A stretch of 64,000 bases of DNA from a virus, in IMG/VR virus record IMGVR_UViG_3300003937_000346, positions 78,723 to 142,722 of that record; one strand, 5' to 3'. The notes below the pieces were generated by a model. The model had not been told where the DNA came from and did no database searches. It saw nothing but the letters and a program-made list of their open reading frames with translations. Each line of letters begins with the position of its first letter. The first letter of the stretch is position 1. The translations under genes were made by a program, and so were the position numbers. Below are positions 1 through 11,100 of this stretch, piece after piece.

Positions 1-156
1 CTCTCTCTGATTTAATAATACAGATCCTGAGTTAAAGAATAGGAATGTTTCAATTCCCGCATTTTCAGAAGTTTTTATTAGTTGAGTTAATGAGAATGCA
101 AAACCACTATGAACCATATCCCTTGTCGGAACGACAATAGATATTCTTTTAGGTTG
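1..156 (-). CDS. glycosyltransferase-like protein, N-terminal fragment (runs off window)
   Basis: In this frame the window edge encodes a segment with the start RISIVVPTRDMVHSGF, then an alpha/beta pattern (SLTQLIKTSE, ETFLFFNSGS). This looks like the first Rossmann strands of phage glycosyltransferases. The frame opens after a TGA at about 157-159 with no start codon before PTRDM. An ATG at 160-158 reads MTT and then stops, one base out of frame with KRISIVV, so either one base is extra here or the protein is fused in frame to the upstream gene through the AAAA run at 147-150. The rest lies outside the window, so the substrate cannot be told. The family assignment is from sequence feel only. 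Confidence 0.45.
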
Positions 157-572
157 TCATTTTGAACATAAACAGATTGTCCTATTTTTATGAGTTCCTG
201 TACTCTCTTGGTTACCAAATCAAAATCACTCTTTGGTAGGTTACTTATTTGTTTATATGTGTCTGTGTTGTATGTTCCTGAGGTTAGTATTTCTATTGAC
301 CCATTCCTTGATAATCTTTCAATGTGAGATAATCTTGAGGTTGTTTCATCATTACTTAGTAGGTTAAATATTTTAACCCTACCATAGTGATCTACAATAT
401 TGATCATAAATTCCAACTCTTTTTTATATGTAGTACTGAATATTGATAGGAACTTAATCCACCTGAATCGTCTAACGAATCTCCTTAGGATTTTACGATC
501 GTATTGTACACCCTCCCATTTTATATAGAGTGTTTCGTATTTTGAAAGTTTGTTTTTGAATCTAAGTTTCAT
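87..572 (-). CDS. hypothetical protein, 161 aa
   Basis: Basic protein starting at an ATG 20 nt downstream of a TATTTATA box. The N-terminus is rich in Lys/Arg/Phe (KLRFKNKLSK, RRFVRRFRW). No catalytic motif is recognised. The last 20 or so residues overlap the glycosyltransferase-like frame and look out of frame (WFIVVLHSH), so the true C-terminus may be near NDNLK or the protein may continue into that neighbour if one A is missing from the AAAA run at 147-150. Its position beside a sugar-transferase fragment and fibre genes suggests a late or surface-related role, but no function is assigned. Confidence 0.5.
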   Translation of the reverse strand: MKLRFKNKLSKYETLYIKWEGVQYDRKILRRFVRRFRWIKFLSIFSTTYKKELEFMINIVDHYGRVKIFNLLSNDETTSRLSHIERLSRNGSIEILTSGTYNTDTYKQISNLPKSDFDLVTKRVQELIKIGQSVYVQNDNLKEYLLSFRQGIWFIVVLHSH

Positions 573-591
573 TTTTATATATATAACTTAA

Positions 592-599
592 TATAAATA
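592..599 (-). promoter_or_regulatory. putative late promoter box TATTTATA
   Basis: On the coding strand TATTTATA lies 20 nt upstream of the ATG at 572, in the short gap between two genes. The same 8-mer precedes many structural genes in this window. There is no TTG -33 box at the usual spacing. Confidence 0.45.
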
Positions 600-620
600 A
601 AATAACTTAGTTTTTAAAGG

Positions 621-842
621 TTAATAGTTGTTCGGTGTATCTAACCCCCCGAAATCACCCGACTCTTCAGTTGAAGACCCTGATATGATAGATGATATGT
701 TTGTAATAGCATTACTTCTATTAATACCTAAAGTACCGTTAAGTTTAATTTGTGATGGGGGTGGATATGATGTAGAAGTACCTAATGCTCTAGATATTCT
801 ACCCATACTTACTTCTGACCCTGTTGCTGGTATTATTCCCAT
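621..842 (-). CDS. small tail-fibre-associated structural protein, 73 aa
   Basis: Short protein beginning MGIIPATGSEVSMGRIS and ending GDFGGLDTPNNY. The PATGSE.SMGRI start and the FGGL.TP ending are characteristic of a short conserved protein or domain seen next to phage tail fibres; this is recalled family knowledge, not a search result. It follows the 459-aa LamG protein by 14 nt in the same direction and is probably co-transcribed. A role as a virion or fibre adaptor is inferred from position. No enzymatic motif is visible. Confidence 0.6.
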   Translation of the reverse strand: MGIIPATGSEVSMGRISRALGTSTSYPPPSQIKLNGTLGINRSNAITNISSIISGSSTEESGDFGGLDTPNNY

Positions 843-856
843 ATCACTTTACTTTT

Positions 857-2236
857 TTAAACCGGATAAGTACCCATATTAATTTTATTTTTTTGTGCAT
901 CATAGTTCTCTTGAACTTGATCTGAACTTAAATTTTTACTCCATAATCTAAATGATAAAATATCATTAGTACCTGGTCTATTAGTTGCTCCTCTTCCTAA
1001 AGAATGTAAACCTAGACTTTCTCCATGAGTGAACGTCCAACCAAACGTTGTTGTTTTTTCATTACCATTCTTATATAATGTAAATGTTCCTTGATTAGAT
1101 CCTGTAGATTCATAAACAATGGTTAGATGATAGAATCTACCTTGAGGGAAAACCGACGCCTTAGTCCAACCAGTGTATTTTATTTGGGAACTACCATTGT
1201 AACCTTCATAGTATGTCAATTGATTACTATGAAACATCCAATATCCACCATTACCTAAGTCTCCTCCGAATATACCAGACCAACTACCATCATTAACATC
1301 CCAAGGGTTAAATACCACTTCCGCAGTCCAACTTTGTGATGGTGAATATGTAATTGGATCCACCGAAATATAATCATCAGTACCGTCCATATCAAAATAG
1401 TTTAATTGTCTATAACCATCTCTCATACTTGAAAACTCTCCCGAGTTATTAGGTGTCATATATTGTTTGTCCGATCCTAAACTTTTAAAACTTGATTCCC
1501 CCCTAAATAATAATTGTTCAATTGTTGGTTCATTACCGTCAATTTTGTCGATTCTTGGATATGCAAATTCAAGCCCCGATGACGTGTTTGTTGTATAAAA
1601 ATGATAAGTTCTGTGTTGTGCCGATGTGGTTGTTTCATTCCATCTGGTGTCTTGATCACCACAATTACCATAACTTTTATCACTTATTTTAGTCCCATTT
1701 TCATACCACCCCGATTTAGGATGTCTACCACCACTATAACCCGCATAAAATACGTGAGCAACCACCAAATACCATTGATTATGTATTAAATTTGAAATTG
1801 ATGGGTATGTAAAATAAGGATTACCTTGAGAGGATCCGTTATCATTTCTTATTGGGTTTGGGTTCATTCCCATGTAAAAGGTACCTCCCGTTCCTGAAGT
1901 ATGTCGTCTAACCCAAACAGAATACCTGTAAGTGTATTGTACATCAACATTATAATAACTACTATTCCAACCACCATCAGCACCTGAAGTTGCATCGGGT
2001 GTTGTTCTCCAAATAACCGATTGTCTACCCCAAGGATCATCAGAAATTACCGCCCTTAATTGTTCGGTGGAACTTCCATTAGAACCATACCCCGTAAAAC
2101 CTCCAGTACCTGTTTGCCAAAACCCCGGATCTGTAAGAATGTTACTTGTTTGTAAATTCCTTAATGTCGATCTTATACTTTGAGCATCCACCGATAATAC
2201 TAAGTTGTCTGTATGTATTTTTGATCCTATATTCAT
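857..2236 (-). CDS. LamG/ConA-like domain protein (candidate receptor-binding protein), 459 aa
   Basis: The N-terminus (DNLVLSVDAQS) is the signature start of phage proteins carrying concanavalin A/laminin-G-like jelly rolls. The C-terminal 180 residues hold the LamG pattern: FDMDGTDDYISV, SWTAEVVFNP, LYKNGNEKTT and a closing SFRLWSKNLSSDQVQENYDAQ. The middle (about residues 60-250) is a second beta-rich domain with many Trp/Tyr, possibly a carbohydrate-binding module. Its ATG overlaps the stop of the upstream LamG gene by one base (TAATG), implying translational coupling. Glycan binding on the host surface is inferred from the fold and from the fibre neighbourhood. Confidence 0.75.
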   Translation of the reverse strand: MNIGSKIHTDNLVLSVDAQSIRSTLRNLQTSNILTDPGFWQTGTGGFTGYGSNGSSTEQLRAVISDDPWGRQSVIWRTTPDATSGADGGWNSSYYNVDVQYTYRYSVWVRRHTSGTGGTFYMGMNPNPIRNDNGSSQGNPYFTYPSISNLIHNQWYLVVAHVFYAGYSGGRHPKSGWYENGTKISDKSYGNCGDQDTRWNETTTSAQHRTYHFYTTNTSSGLEFAYPRIDKIDGNEPTIEQLLFRGESSFKSLGSDKQYMTPNNSGEFSSMRDGYRQLNYFDMDGTDDYISVDPITYSPSQSWTAEVVFNPWDVNDGSWSGIFGGDLGNGGYWMFHSNQLTYYEGYNGSSQIKYTGWTKASVFPQGRFYHLTIVYESTGSNQGTFTLYKNGNEKTTTFGWTFTHGESLGLHSLGRGATNRPGTNDILSFRLWSKNLSSDQVQENYDAQKNKINMGTYPV

Positions 2237-3268
2237 TATATATTAAATCTTCTTTTATAAGAATTAAAATTTCTTTTAATTTGGTTATCATCTAAAGGTT
2301 GTTTGTACAGTTTGATTACCGGCATCTCACCGTTAAAATATCTTGATGAAAAGGAAAACGACGTGTGGTCACCCCCCTCAGGTTCACCATTAACATAGTA
2401 CTGCATACTAGTTCCTGATTTTTGGACGAACGCAACATGGTACCAAGTATCACTATTAAATACCGTGTTACCATATTTCCATACCCCTTGCCCATGATCC
2501 CAAACCGCTAATTTCGATTGGTATATTGCTAACCAATTAGCGTTAAAATCGTCCGCTTCCGCAGAGTTAAAATGTTGTAAGGTGGACGCACTATGAGTAT
2601 AAAAAACATATTCGGCTGTCCATCCTTTATTATTTGGTGATAACATTATATCACTCCCGAAATCAATAAACTCATTAGTTCCATCAAAAGTAAAATTCGC
2701 AGTAGGGGTTTCATAGGGTATTACACTATTTAAATGTGCAACCGCACCTCCCGATTCATTCTCATAACCCCATCCGAATGCATTTCCTGCACCTAAACCA
2801 GGTCTACCAACTAAAACAAATTCTCTCCTTCCATTTGCCCATGTTAAAACTTCTTTAGGTGCCCCCAAATCCACCAAAGTCTCTCTAATTCCCGTAACAT
2901 CATATCTATCATTTGCATGACTTGCAATTATTACGTGAGTAGCATCAGGAAAATTTGATTTGATTATCTCATAATCATCTAAAAATTTATTTGACTCACT
3001 AACATAATCCGTAGATGAATATAAATCATAACAATGACCATTTATTCTCATTCCTGTGAAATAGGAATCAGGTACCCAATCAACTCCATCATGAACATAA
3101 TAGTTAAGTGACCTACTAGCACCATAAGTCATACTTCCGAATTGTACGTTATGACCTGGTGTGACACCATCTCTAACCGTTAGGTGTGAACCCTCGTATT
3201 GAACTTCCCGAGTCTAAGGAAATTACCAACCCATCTCTCTTTATTTTAGGACCTGACGATACACCCAT
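2236..3268 (-). pseudogene. LamG/ConA-like domain protein, frame-broken
   Basis: The gene starts at ATG 3268, two bases after the upstream stop, and reads MGVSSGPKIKRDGLVISLDSG, the typical start of this LamG family. It stops at TAG 3180-3178. One base over, the frame is open from about 3208 down to 2236 and carries the rest: residues VRDGVTPGHNVQFG, a domain containing DATHVIIASHANDRYDV, and a C-terminal LamG (NFTFDGTNEFIDFG, WTAEYVFYT, YYVNGEPEGG, IKLYKQPLDDNQIKRNFNSYKRRF). Removing one G from the GGG at 3191-3193 would rejoin the protein. An internal ATG at 3132 could also start a shorter product. Whether this is an assembly indel, a pseudogene or phase variation cannot be told here. Confidence 0.6.
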
Positions 3269-3270
3269 CT

Positions 3271-3603
3271 TTATTGAATATCATTACTTGGGCTCCACTC
3301 AGGAGACCTTAATAATTCTAAGATTTCCTTGTGGTTATATTCTTGGTACTCTTCAGAATAAATTGAAGGTCTACCATAAACTCCAACTTCTATTGTATTA
3401 GTATAAATTATTGTAGGGTCTTCGGCGTCTTGATATTCCTCATTATATTCTTCTGTTACCACATTAACCTCATATTTAATAAAAGTTTTTGAACCATCTA
3501 CAGAAAATCTTAATGATTCTGATGATGACTCAAGTACTTGATTGAAATCAATTGTATCTATTAATGTTGTTGGTATTACTAACCATCTTCTGTTTTCGTA
3601 CAT
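3271..3603 (-). CDS. hypothetical protein, 110 aa, between LamG genes
   Basis: Acidic protein (VVTEEYNEEYQDAEDPTIIY) starting at ATG 3603, four bases after the upstream LamG gene ends. It ends with TAA two bases before the next LamG ATG (3268), so it sits inside a tightly packed fibre operon. The beginning NRRWLVIPTTLIDTIDFNQV and the repeated hydrophobic/acidic alternation suggest a small beta-rich domain. The family is not recognised. Co-occurrence with receptor-binding candidates suggests an accessory virion protein or a fibre assembly factor (inference). Confidence 0.55.
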   Translation of the reverse strand: MYENRRWLVIPTTLIDTIDFNQVLESSSESLRFSVDGSKTFIKYEVNVVTEEYNEEYQDAEDPTIIYTNTIEVGVYGRPSIYSEEYQEYNHKEILELLRSPEWSPSNDIQ

Positions 3604-3607
3604 ATCG

Positions 3608-4723
3608 TTATAAGTTAAATCTGTTTTTATAGCTGTTATAATTTTGTTTTATCTCGTCGGATGTGAGTGCTCTACCATATACTTTACCAACATACACCGC
3701 ACCATTAAAATAATAATCATTATATAGACTATACGTCGAATCTGATACTCCATTTATAAACCACTCTATTGTGTTATTAGATGAGTCGTATTTTAATACG
3801 GCATGAAATGGTACATTCTCTTGAATAACGTAAGATGTGTTTTTGGACGCATATTCTCTTGACCCATTTGTATATCCAATAGAGGCACCTAACCTACTTC
3901 CACTTACATAGTTTATTCCAAAATTAGATTGTGGAGACTGAAAGTGGTGATTTGTTAGTATACCCGCAGGTGAGTCGGGGGCTCCTGTAGACATAGCTAC
4001 AATTTCCCATGTTTGATCTCCCTTTATTAGAAAGTCCTCATAAGTAACAAGATAATCGTTTGTACCATCAAAAGTAGGTTGTCCTGTTGAATCAAACGAT
4101 AGGTTAGACATATCAATATCTGTTGTTCTTTTTAGATCTATGAGTGACTCTGTTGATGGTCGGTCACCATCCACATGTGGGGTTACGACACTTCCTAATT
4201 CATATTGAGGTGCCGTAAAGTAAGCAACTCCGTTGGTTCTATATGCGTTTGCAACATTACCGTAATTATTAACATCATTAGTAACTGTTTGAGATAACCT
4301 TACCCACCTACCTAAAGGTGGATTTTGTGTGTCACCATACGCCCATGGATTCCAATGTTGACCCACCGTTACGATTGTTCCTGATTCTAAATAACAGTAA
4401 ACACTATGGACATAATTACCACCCACACCATTTACTACGTTAGAGGTTCCCATTATACCTTGATTTAATCCACCATCGTTAGATTGTAACTTATAAACTT
4501 CAAACCCTTGTGCTTCAAGTGGTGGTGGTACGGGTGGTGTTGCATTTCTTGTGGCGGTTATATTCCCACTGGTGTAACTATGTGAGTTTTTATTCCAAGT
4601 ATTAGTTGTGGGTTTACCTTGGTAAAACCTACTACTCGTGTGATTGTCGCACACACCGTGTCCACTATCATATCCGAATACTAATCCACCTTTTTCCATA
4701 TTTGGTCCTCTATGAATTCCCAT
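3608..4723 (-). CDS. LamG/ConA-like domain protein (candidate receptor-binding protein), 371 aa
   Basis: The N-terminus MGIHRGPNMEKGGLVFGYDSG matches the conserved opening of phage LamG proteins. A beta-rich N-terminal domain (about 20-200) is followed by a LamG domain: PTFDGTNDYLVTYEDF, TWEIVAMS, FHAVLKYDSS, EWFINGVSD, and the terminal helix VYGRALTSDEIKQNYNSYKNRF. The ATG directly abuts the TAG of the S74 chaperone segment. It is one of three paralogues within 4 kb, all ending in the same D(E/N)QIK.N(F/Y)NSYK.RF type helix. Function as a swappable adhesin at the fibre tip is inferred. Confidence 0.75.
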   Translation of the reverse strand: MGIHRGPNMEKGGLVFGYDSGHGVCDNHTSSRFYQGKPTTNTWNKNSHSYTSGNITATRNATPPVPPPLEAQGFEVYKLQSNDGGLNQGIMGTSNVVNGVGGNYVHSVYCYLESGTIVTVGQHWNPWAYGDTQNPPLGRWVRLSQTVTNDVNNYGNVANAYRTNGVAYFTAPQYELGSVVTPHVDGDRPSTESLIDLKRTTDIDMSNLSFDSTGQPTFDGTNDYLVTYEDFLIKGDQTWEIVAMSTGAPDSPAGILTNHHFQSPQSNFGINYVSGSRLGASIGYTNGSREYASKNTSYVIQENVPFHAVLKYDSSNNTIEWFINGVSDSTYSLYNDYYFNGAVYVGKVYGRALTSDEIKQNYNSYKNRFNL

Positions 4724-5122
4724 CTATTTCTTTAGTTTAGATTCGAGTTCTTCTACTCTCGCAATTAATTCTTTATTTGATTGTATTAGTAGTGCTGTTA
4801 GTTTTTCGTACTTAACACCTTTATAACCATCACTTCTTGTTCCAACAAGTTCAGGTAATACTTCTTCTATTTCTTGTGCAATAACACCCACATCATGACC
4901 ATTGTTATTTTTTGAGTTTGAATTCCAATCGAACTCATAACCACCAATCATTTTTATTTTATCAATTGCGTTTTCAATAGGTTTAATATTGTCTTTCAAT
5001 CTCTTATCGGATGCGTAGTATGCAATAACATCTCCCGTTACATGTAAAGTATCGTCTACAGTTACTACATTTTGCAATAACCATTTTACCTTCGGTGGTG
5101 ATTGACGCGGCTCCTTGGTCAT
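4724..5122 (-). CDS. peptidase S74 intramolecular chaperone, C-terminal segment of split tail fibre
   Basis: The segment encodes the S74/chaperone-of-endosialidase domain: YYASDKRLKDNIKPIENAI, YEFDWNS, HDVGVIAQEIEEVLPELV, YEKLTALLIQSNKELIARVE and a terminal coiled coil. The catalytic dyad Ser and Lys in SDKRLKDN are present; in this family it trimerises the fibre and then cleaves itself off. The sequence is meaningful only from NVVTVDDTLHV onward. The first 16 residues from ATG 5122 are the shifted frame of the fibre above, which reads GKMVIA just before. Adding one A to the AAAA at 5070-5073 fuses the two, so this is very probably the C-terminus of the giant fibre. Confidence 0.8.
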   Translation of the reverse strand: MTKEPRQSPPKVKWLLQNVVTVDDTLHVTGDVIAYYASDKRLKDNIKPIENAIDKIKMIGGYEFDWNSNSKNNNGHDVGVIAQEIEEVLPELVGTRSDGYKGVKYEKLTALLIQSNKELIARVEELESKLKK

Positions 5123-8100
5123 CGGTATGTGAGGTGTCTCCCCACCACCAACCTCTACCGGCGGTATTACTCATTTGGAATGACATTGCGTATTCACCTG
5201 ATCCTATATGACCGTAATCATACCCATTCTTCATACCAATCGAATACTCACTTGAATCCCAAACTCTTATTTTATCTCTTGTTTGAGAACTGTATCCAAG
5301 GATAAGACCTATGTTGTATCTCGTACTCTGCGAGAATCTCGCCGCTACAAATGTACCACTTGTAATATCACTCGTCGAGTGTGTGTGTGATGAAGATGCG
5401 TAACCAGCACTTGCGTGGTTACCCCATCCATATGCGGTGTTCCATTGTGATGAATTACCATGGGATGTTGTTGTTATAGTACCATCTGTCCATATACCCG
5501 CCCCAATGGCAGATACAGTAGTACCATTCCTCATTATTAACATTTGATGATCTAAACCTGATTTAGATTCTCCACCAACATTTGTGTGTGTAAACGCTAA
5601 TCCGTATAAATTACCTGCACTTGTACCGTCATCTGAGAGATTATAACTCGTACCCATAGACCATACGTGTTGGTATCTTGTTGAGGAATATATACCATAA
5701 ACACCTCGTCCATAGTTATTAGCCACTAACGCCTTTTGAGTACCCATTGTTATAGTACCTGTGAAAGTGTCCGCCGTGTTACTTCTTAAAAACTCTGAAG
5801 AATCAATACCATCAAGTTTATCTGAATCCGCGGCCTTATCTGATATTTTTAAATACCTACCATCAATATCGACAGTGAACCCTGCATTACCCACACCTGT
5901 ACCTGTGATAACACCCGTACCTGTATCGAATGATGCTGAATTTATATAGTCAATATCATTATCAAAACTTTTTATATAACCTTCTTGTGAATGATCACCC
6001 CATCCATACGCTGTATTCCAATTACCTGAGTTTCCTCCTGATGCGGTTACACTACCTGTTACAACAACGTTACCGTCACCTCTAATTACCATGTTAGTAG
6101 TACCAGCTACACCACCATCCTTAAATGCAATGTCTTCACCTCCCGATGTGGCAATAATGAAATGTTCGTCATTTGTGTCTGTCGATTGTAAAAATCCTCT
6201 CGTAGTACCAGCAGCGGTTTTAAATGATATAATACTTCCACTTTCTATAGTGTCGTCAACATCAGTTCTTAGATATTTTGATTGTGTTGAACTACTTGTT
6301 AGATATCCCACTTGTGAATGATCTCCCCATCCATACGCTGTATTCCAATTACCTGAGTTACCACCTGTCGCTACTATCTGACCTTGTGCAGTAACCGTTC
6401 CATTGTAACTAACTCTGAACTGTTCCGCTAAACCACTACTATTACCTAACTCATCACTACCAACAGGTGCAGTATATACCACAAACGAACCCGCACCTTC
6501 TTTAGACATTGCGTTTGCGTCCGCATCTGGACCAACCTGTGCACCTATACGTACTTGTGGTGTGTAATTTGCGTTAGTGTCAGTAAACTTAAAATCAATA
6601 AAAGACTGTTGTTGTGATATATCAGAATTTTCGTTATGTAACGTTAATAAACTCTTACCGGCGGTTGTTGATGTATTTGTATCCTCTTTAATTGTGATTA
6701 AACCATCAAACTGACCACCACTTGATTTGGACACAAAGTCTGTCGCTTGAGAAGTTATGTATCCTGCAGTACTGTGATCACCCCATCCATACGCTGTATT
6801 CCAATTACTTGAGTTGTTGGTGAAATTACCTGAATGATAAACTTGTAACCATGCTTGAGTTGAGTTTATTGCCGCCGCACTAAACTTTCTATAATATATG
6901 TTACCGTTAGAACTAAACCCTAACTGACTATTGTATTCACCTGAGTGTCTATTAATATTTAAGAATGCATTTGAATTATCTACGGTAGGCATCCCCAATG
7001 CTCCTGAACCTGCACTTACTTGACCTGTAAATATTACCTTATTTGTGCCAGGGTGAGTATTTGCAGATCCACCATCACCCAAGAAACTGTTAGATTCTGA
7101 AGTTAAATATCTACCATCTAAATCAACAGTATATGTGTCTCCACCATTCTTAGTAAAAGTTACAACACCATTACCACTGTTAAATGTTGCACCTGTTGTA
7201 TGTAAAACCGTATCGACTGCGAACCCCGTAACATCTACACTACTTCCATTTGATTTATTAAGTGTTAATGTTTGGTTAGCGTCATTATATGTACCACCAG
7301 TGACATTTATATCAGTTAAAGTACTACTAATATCAACAGTGTACTGATCTCCATCATTTCTTGTAAATGTGATTATACCATTACCACCATTAAATGTTGC
7401 ACCTGTGGTATACTCATCATTATAAGAGGTTAAATAACCCTCTTGTGAATGATCTCCCCATTCATATGCGGTATCCCAATTAGTTACGTTCGCGTCACTT
7501 GCACCTGCAATAGTACCACCGATGAAATTACCCGACCCATTAATACCTTTACTTGTACCATCAACAAAGAAACCTGCGTCGGCTCTTATGTATCTTGGTG
7601 TGTATATATTTTTACTTGTGTTTTGATTAATTCTTAACCATGTATCATCTTGTGCACCAATCTCACCAATACGAGTTGTTCCATTATAAAATACAATATG
7701 ATCCGATACGTCGTTATCCGCTTTCTTTATTATAAGTCTTGCTTGGTTAGTACCCTCACCAATTGTAAGTGCTCCCGTTGTAGTATCATCAGTATCACTT
7801 CTTAAGTATTTACTTTGAGTTGAACTTGAAGTTAAGTATCCCGCTTGTGAGTGATCTCCCCATCCATACGCTGTATTCCAATTAGATGAGTTGTTGGCAA
7901 AGTTAGCACTTGTCCATACGGTTCTCATAGATTGCCAAGTAGTACCATTACCCTGTCTAAAATATAGGTTTGTATCTCCAATACCACTATCCGCTTCCGA
8001 TATTAATTGCCAAGCCGCATATGTACCTGTCCAACCTTTTAAAGTTATTCCACTATACCATGAACCTAAAGAACCATATTCATCGGTAAAATCTAACGAA

Positions 8101-11100
8101 AGGTGTTGATCGGTATATTCATTAGGTGTTTTTTCTGCCGCTCGTGTATCAGGAATCCTTAATTCTGACAATTGTCTTGTAGAATGACTTGTTATTACAC
8201 CATCAGTCATTGTTAATTGGTCAACAACATAAGAACCTGATGTATTTATATCTGAGTCCGTACCTATAATAGTATTTCCACTTGAGGTTACGTATCCCGC
8301 TTGTGAATGATCACCCCATCCATATGCGGTATCCCAATTTGTTTTATTATACCCACTTGCAGAAAGAGTACCCGAAATTTCAACGTTTTGATTGGCATCT
8401 ATGGTAATTGCAGTGGTTGAGTTTGTTTGTAAGTATAGTTCGTTTGCGGTTGTGGTTCTAATAGTACCTGTACCACTTGTAAATGATAATCTTCTACTTG
8501 CACCATTAATATTTAAATCAGTTGAACCTTGTACATGTACATCGCCACTAACTAAGAATCTTTCTGAAGTACCACTATATACATGAAGTGCACCTGAAGG
8601 ATTAACCTTATTAATACCAACATTACCTCCAAATGGTTGTAATGACATGTCCCAATCAGCGGTACCCGCACCATTTGTAAATTGTAAACCAACTGAGTTA
8701 CCCGCATCCACTTGTGCTATTGCTAAAGTACCCGAATTCGTAGAATGGGGTCTAAACTTAGCAACCCCCATACTTAACATCTCCGCCTTAGTCGTTGCGT
8801 TCTGTGCTGATTGGTGAGATGCTAGGAAATCACCAACACTAATAGAATTGTTTGTTGAATTTCCTCTTGATGTTACACTACTTAAGGTGTCTGTTTCTGT
8901 AAATGAAGTTAAATATCTCCCATCGATATCAACAGTAAATTGGTCTCCATCGTTTCTTGTGAATGTAATTACACCATTACTTGTATTGAATGTTGCACCT
9001 GTGGTGTACTCATTATTGTATGTTGTTAAGTATCCTGCTTGTGAGTGATCTCCCCATCCATATGCTGTGTTCCATTGGGCAACCTTACCATCAGTTATGG
9101 TATTGGTTCCCATATCTACACCACCAGTGGCAGTAAATTGTATACCATTACCCATAGTTATTTTACCATCAGGTAGGAAAGTCATTAAAGTGGTTACTGT
9201 TCCTGCTGAAGAATCAGACCATTGAATCATACCATTATTTCCACCCGCTCTAACTCTAAACCTATCGGCAGTGTCAGTAAAACTATTAGTATCTACAAAA
9301 TCCAAATAAGGGAATGTATCGGATATTGTTAATCCACCAACTTGTAGATCGTTACTCGTTGTCGCACCTAAGGTAGTTACGTCATTTAATGTTTGTGTTT
9401 CGGTGTAACTTGTCAAGAATCTACCGTCAATATCAACAGTATATGTATCTCCACCATTTTTAGTAAATGTTATTACACCATTACTACTGTTAAATGTCGC
9501 ACCTGTTGTATGAAGTACAGTGTCCACCGCAAATCCAGTTACATCCACACTACTTCCATTTGATTTATTAAGTGTTAATGTTTGGTTAGCATCGTTATAT
9601 GTACCACCAGTGACATTTATATCGGTAAGTGTTGAACTGATGTCTACGGTATAGGTGTCACCATCATTTCTTGTGAAAGTAATAATACCATTACCACCAT
9701 TAAAAGTAGCTCCTGTTGTATATTCATCGTTATATGATGTAAGGTATCCGGCACTTCCATGATCACCCCATCCATATGCTGTATCCCAATTACTTATTTG
9801 AGTTGATGTAATATCGTAAGCGGCATGGGATGTGAATACTGGGTCAGTCTCCGTGAATGAAGTCAAATACCCCGCAGTACCATGGTCTCCCCATCCATAT
9901 GCCGTATTCCAATTGTTTCTATCATTTGCTGAGAAGTGATTTGTCGTCCAAACCTCAGTCCAGTTCTGCCAACCAGATCCTTGTGGAGATGCCGAGTTAC
10001 CGTTGTATTGTCTAACCCATAATCCTGATTCAGAATAATCTTCATTGGTTCCTAACTGTAAGGCGTTATATCCACCACCTAAAGTGTAAACAGTTGACCA
10101 ATTAACAGGTCTATTTGAAGTAGATCCATTAGTATTATTAGCACTGAATATTGTTCTTGTAACATTATTAACGTCTGAAGTATTACCATTGGTTTCAAAC
10201 TCCAAATACCTACCGTCTAAATCAACTGTAAATGTATCACCACCATTGTTTCTTGTGAATGTAACAATTCCATTTCCATCATTAAAAGTTGCTCCCGTTA
10301 CAAATTCGTTCGTATCTGTATATGATGTTAGATAACCAGCACTAGCATGGTTACCCCATCCGTATGCGGTATCCCAATTTGATATTTGGGTAGAAGTAAT
10401 GTCATAAACCGCATGTGCCGTAAATATTGGATCCGTTTCTGTGAATGAGGTTAAGTATCTTCCATCAAGATCAACGGTGTACGTATCCCCACCATTCTTA
10501 GTAAAGGTAACCACACCATTACTTGAATTAAATGTTGCTCCTGTTGTGTGAAGTACGGTGTCCACCGCAAATCCAGTTACATCAATAGAAGTACCATTTG
10601 ATTTATTAAGTCTTAGTGTTTGGGTTGAGTCATTATATGTACCACCAGTAACATTTATGTCAGTTAAAGTACTACTAATATTAAGGGTGTAAGTATCTCC
10701 ATCATTTCTTGTGAAAGTAATAATACCGTTGGATCCATTAAATGTGGCCCCCGTTGTATACTCATTATTGTATGTTGTAAGATATCCTTCTTGTGAATGA
10801 TCACCCCATCCATATGCGGTGTCCCAATTACCTATTTGAGTTGATGTAATGTCATAAACTGCGTGTGCAGTAAATATTGGGTCTGTTTCTGTAAATGAAG
10901 TTAAATACCTACCATCAAGATCGACCGTGTATTGATCACCATCATTTCTTGTAAATGTTACAACACCATTTGAAGTACTAAAAGTCGCCCCTGTAGTGTA
11001 TTCGTCATTATATGATGTTAGATAACTACCCGTACTCGATTCAATACTATCTAATCTACCATTCTGTGTACTGTTTGTGTCGTCGTTAGATGATGTGTAT

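Noticed and set aside
857-4723. Diversity-generating retroelement targeting the LamG genes
   Set aside because: No reverse transcriptase, template repeat or adenine-biased variable repeat was found in the window.
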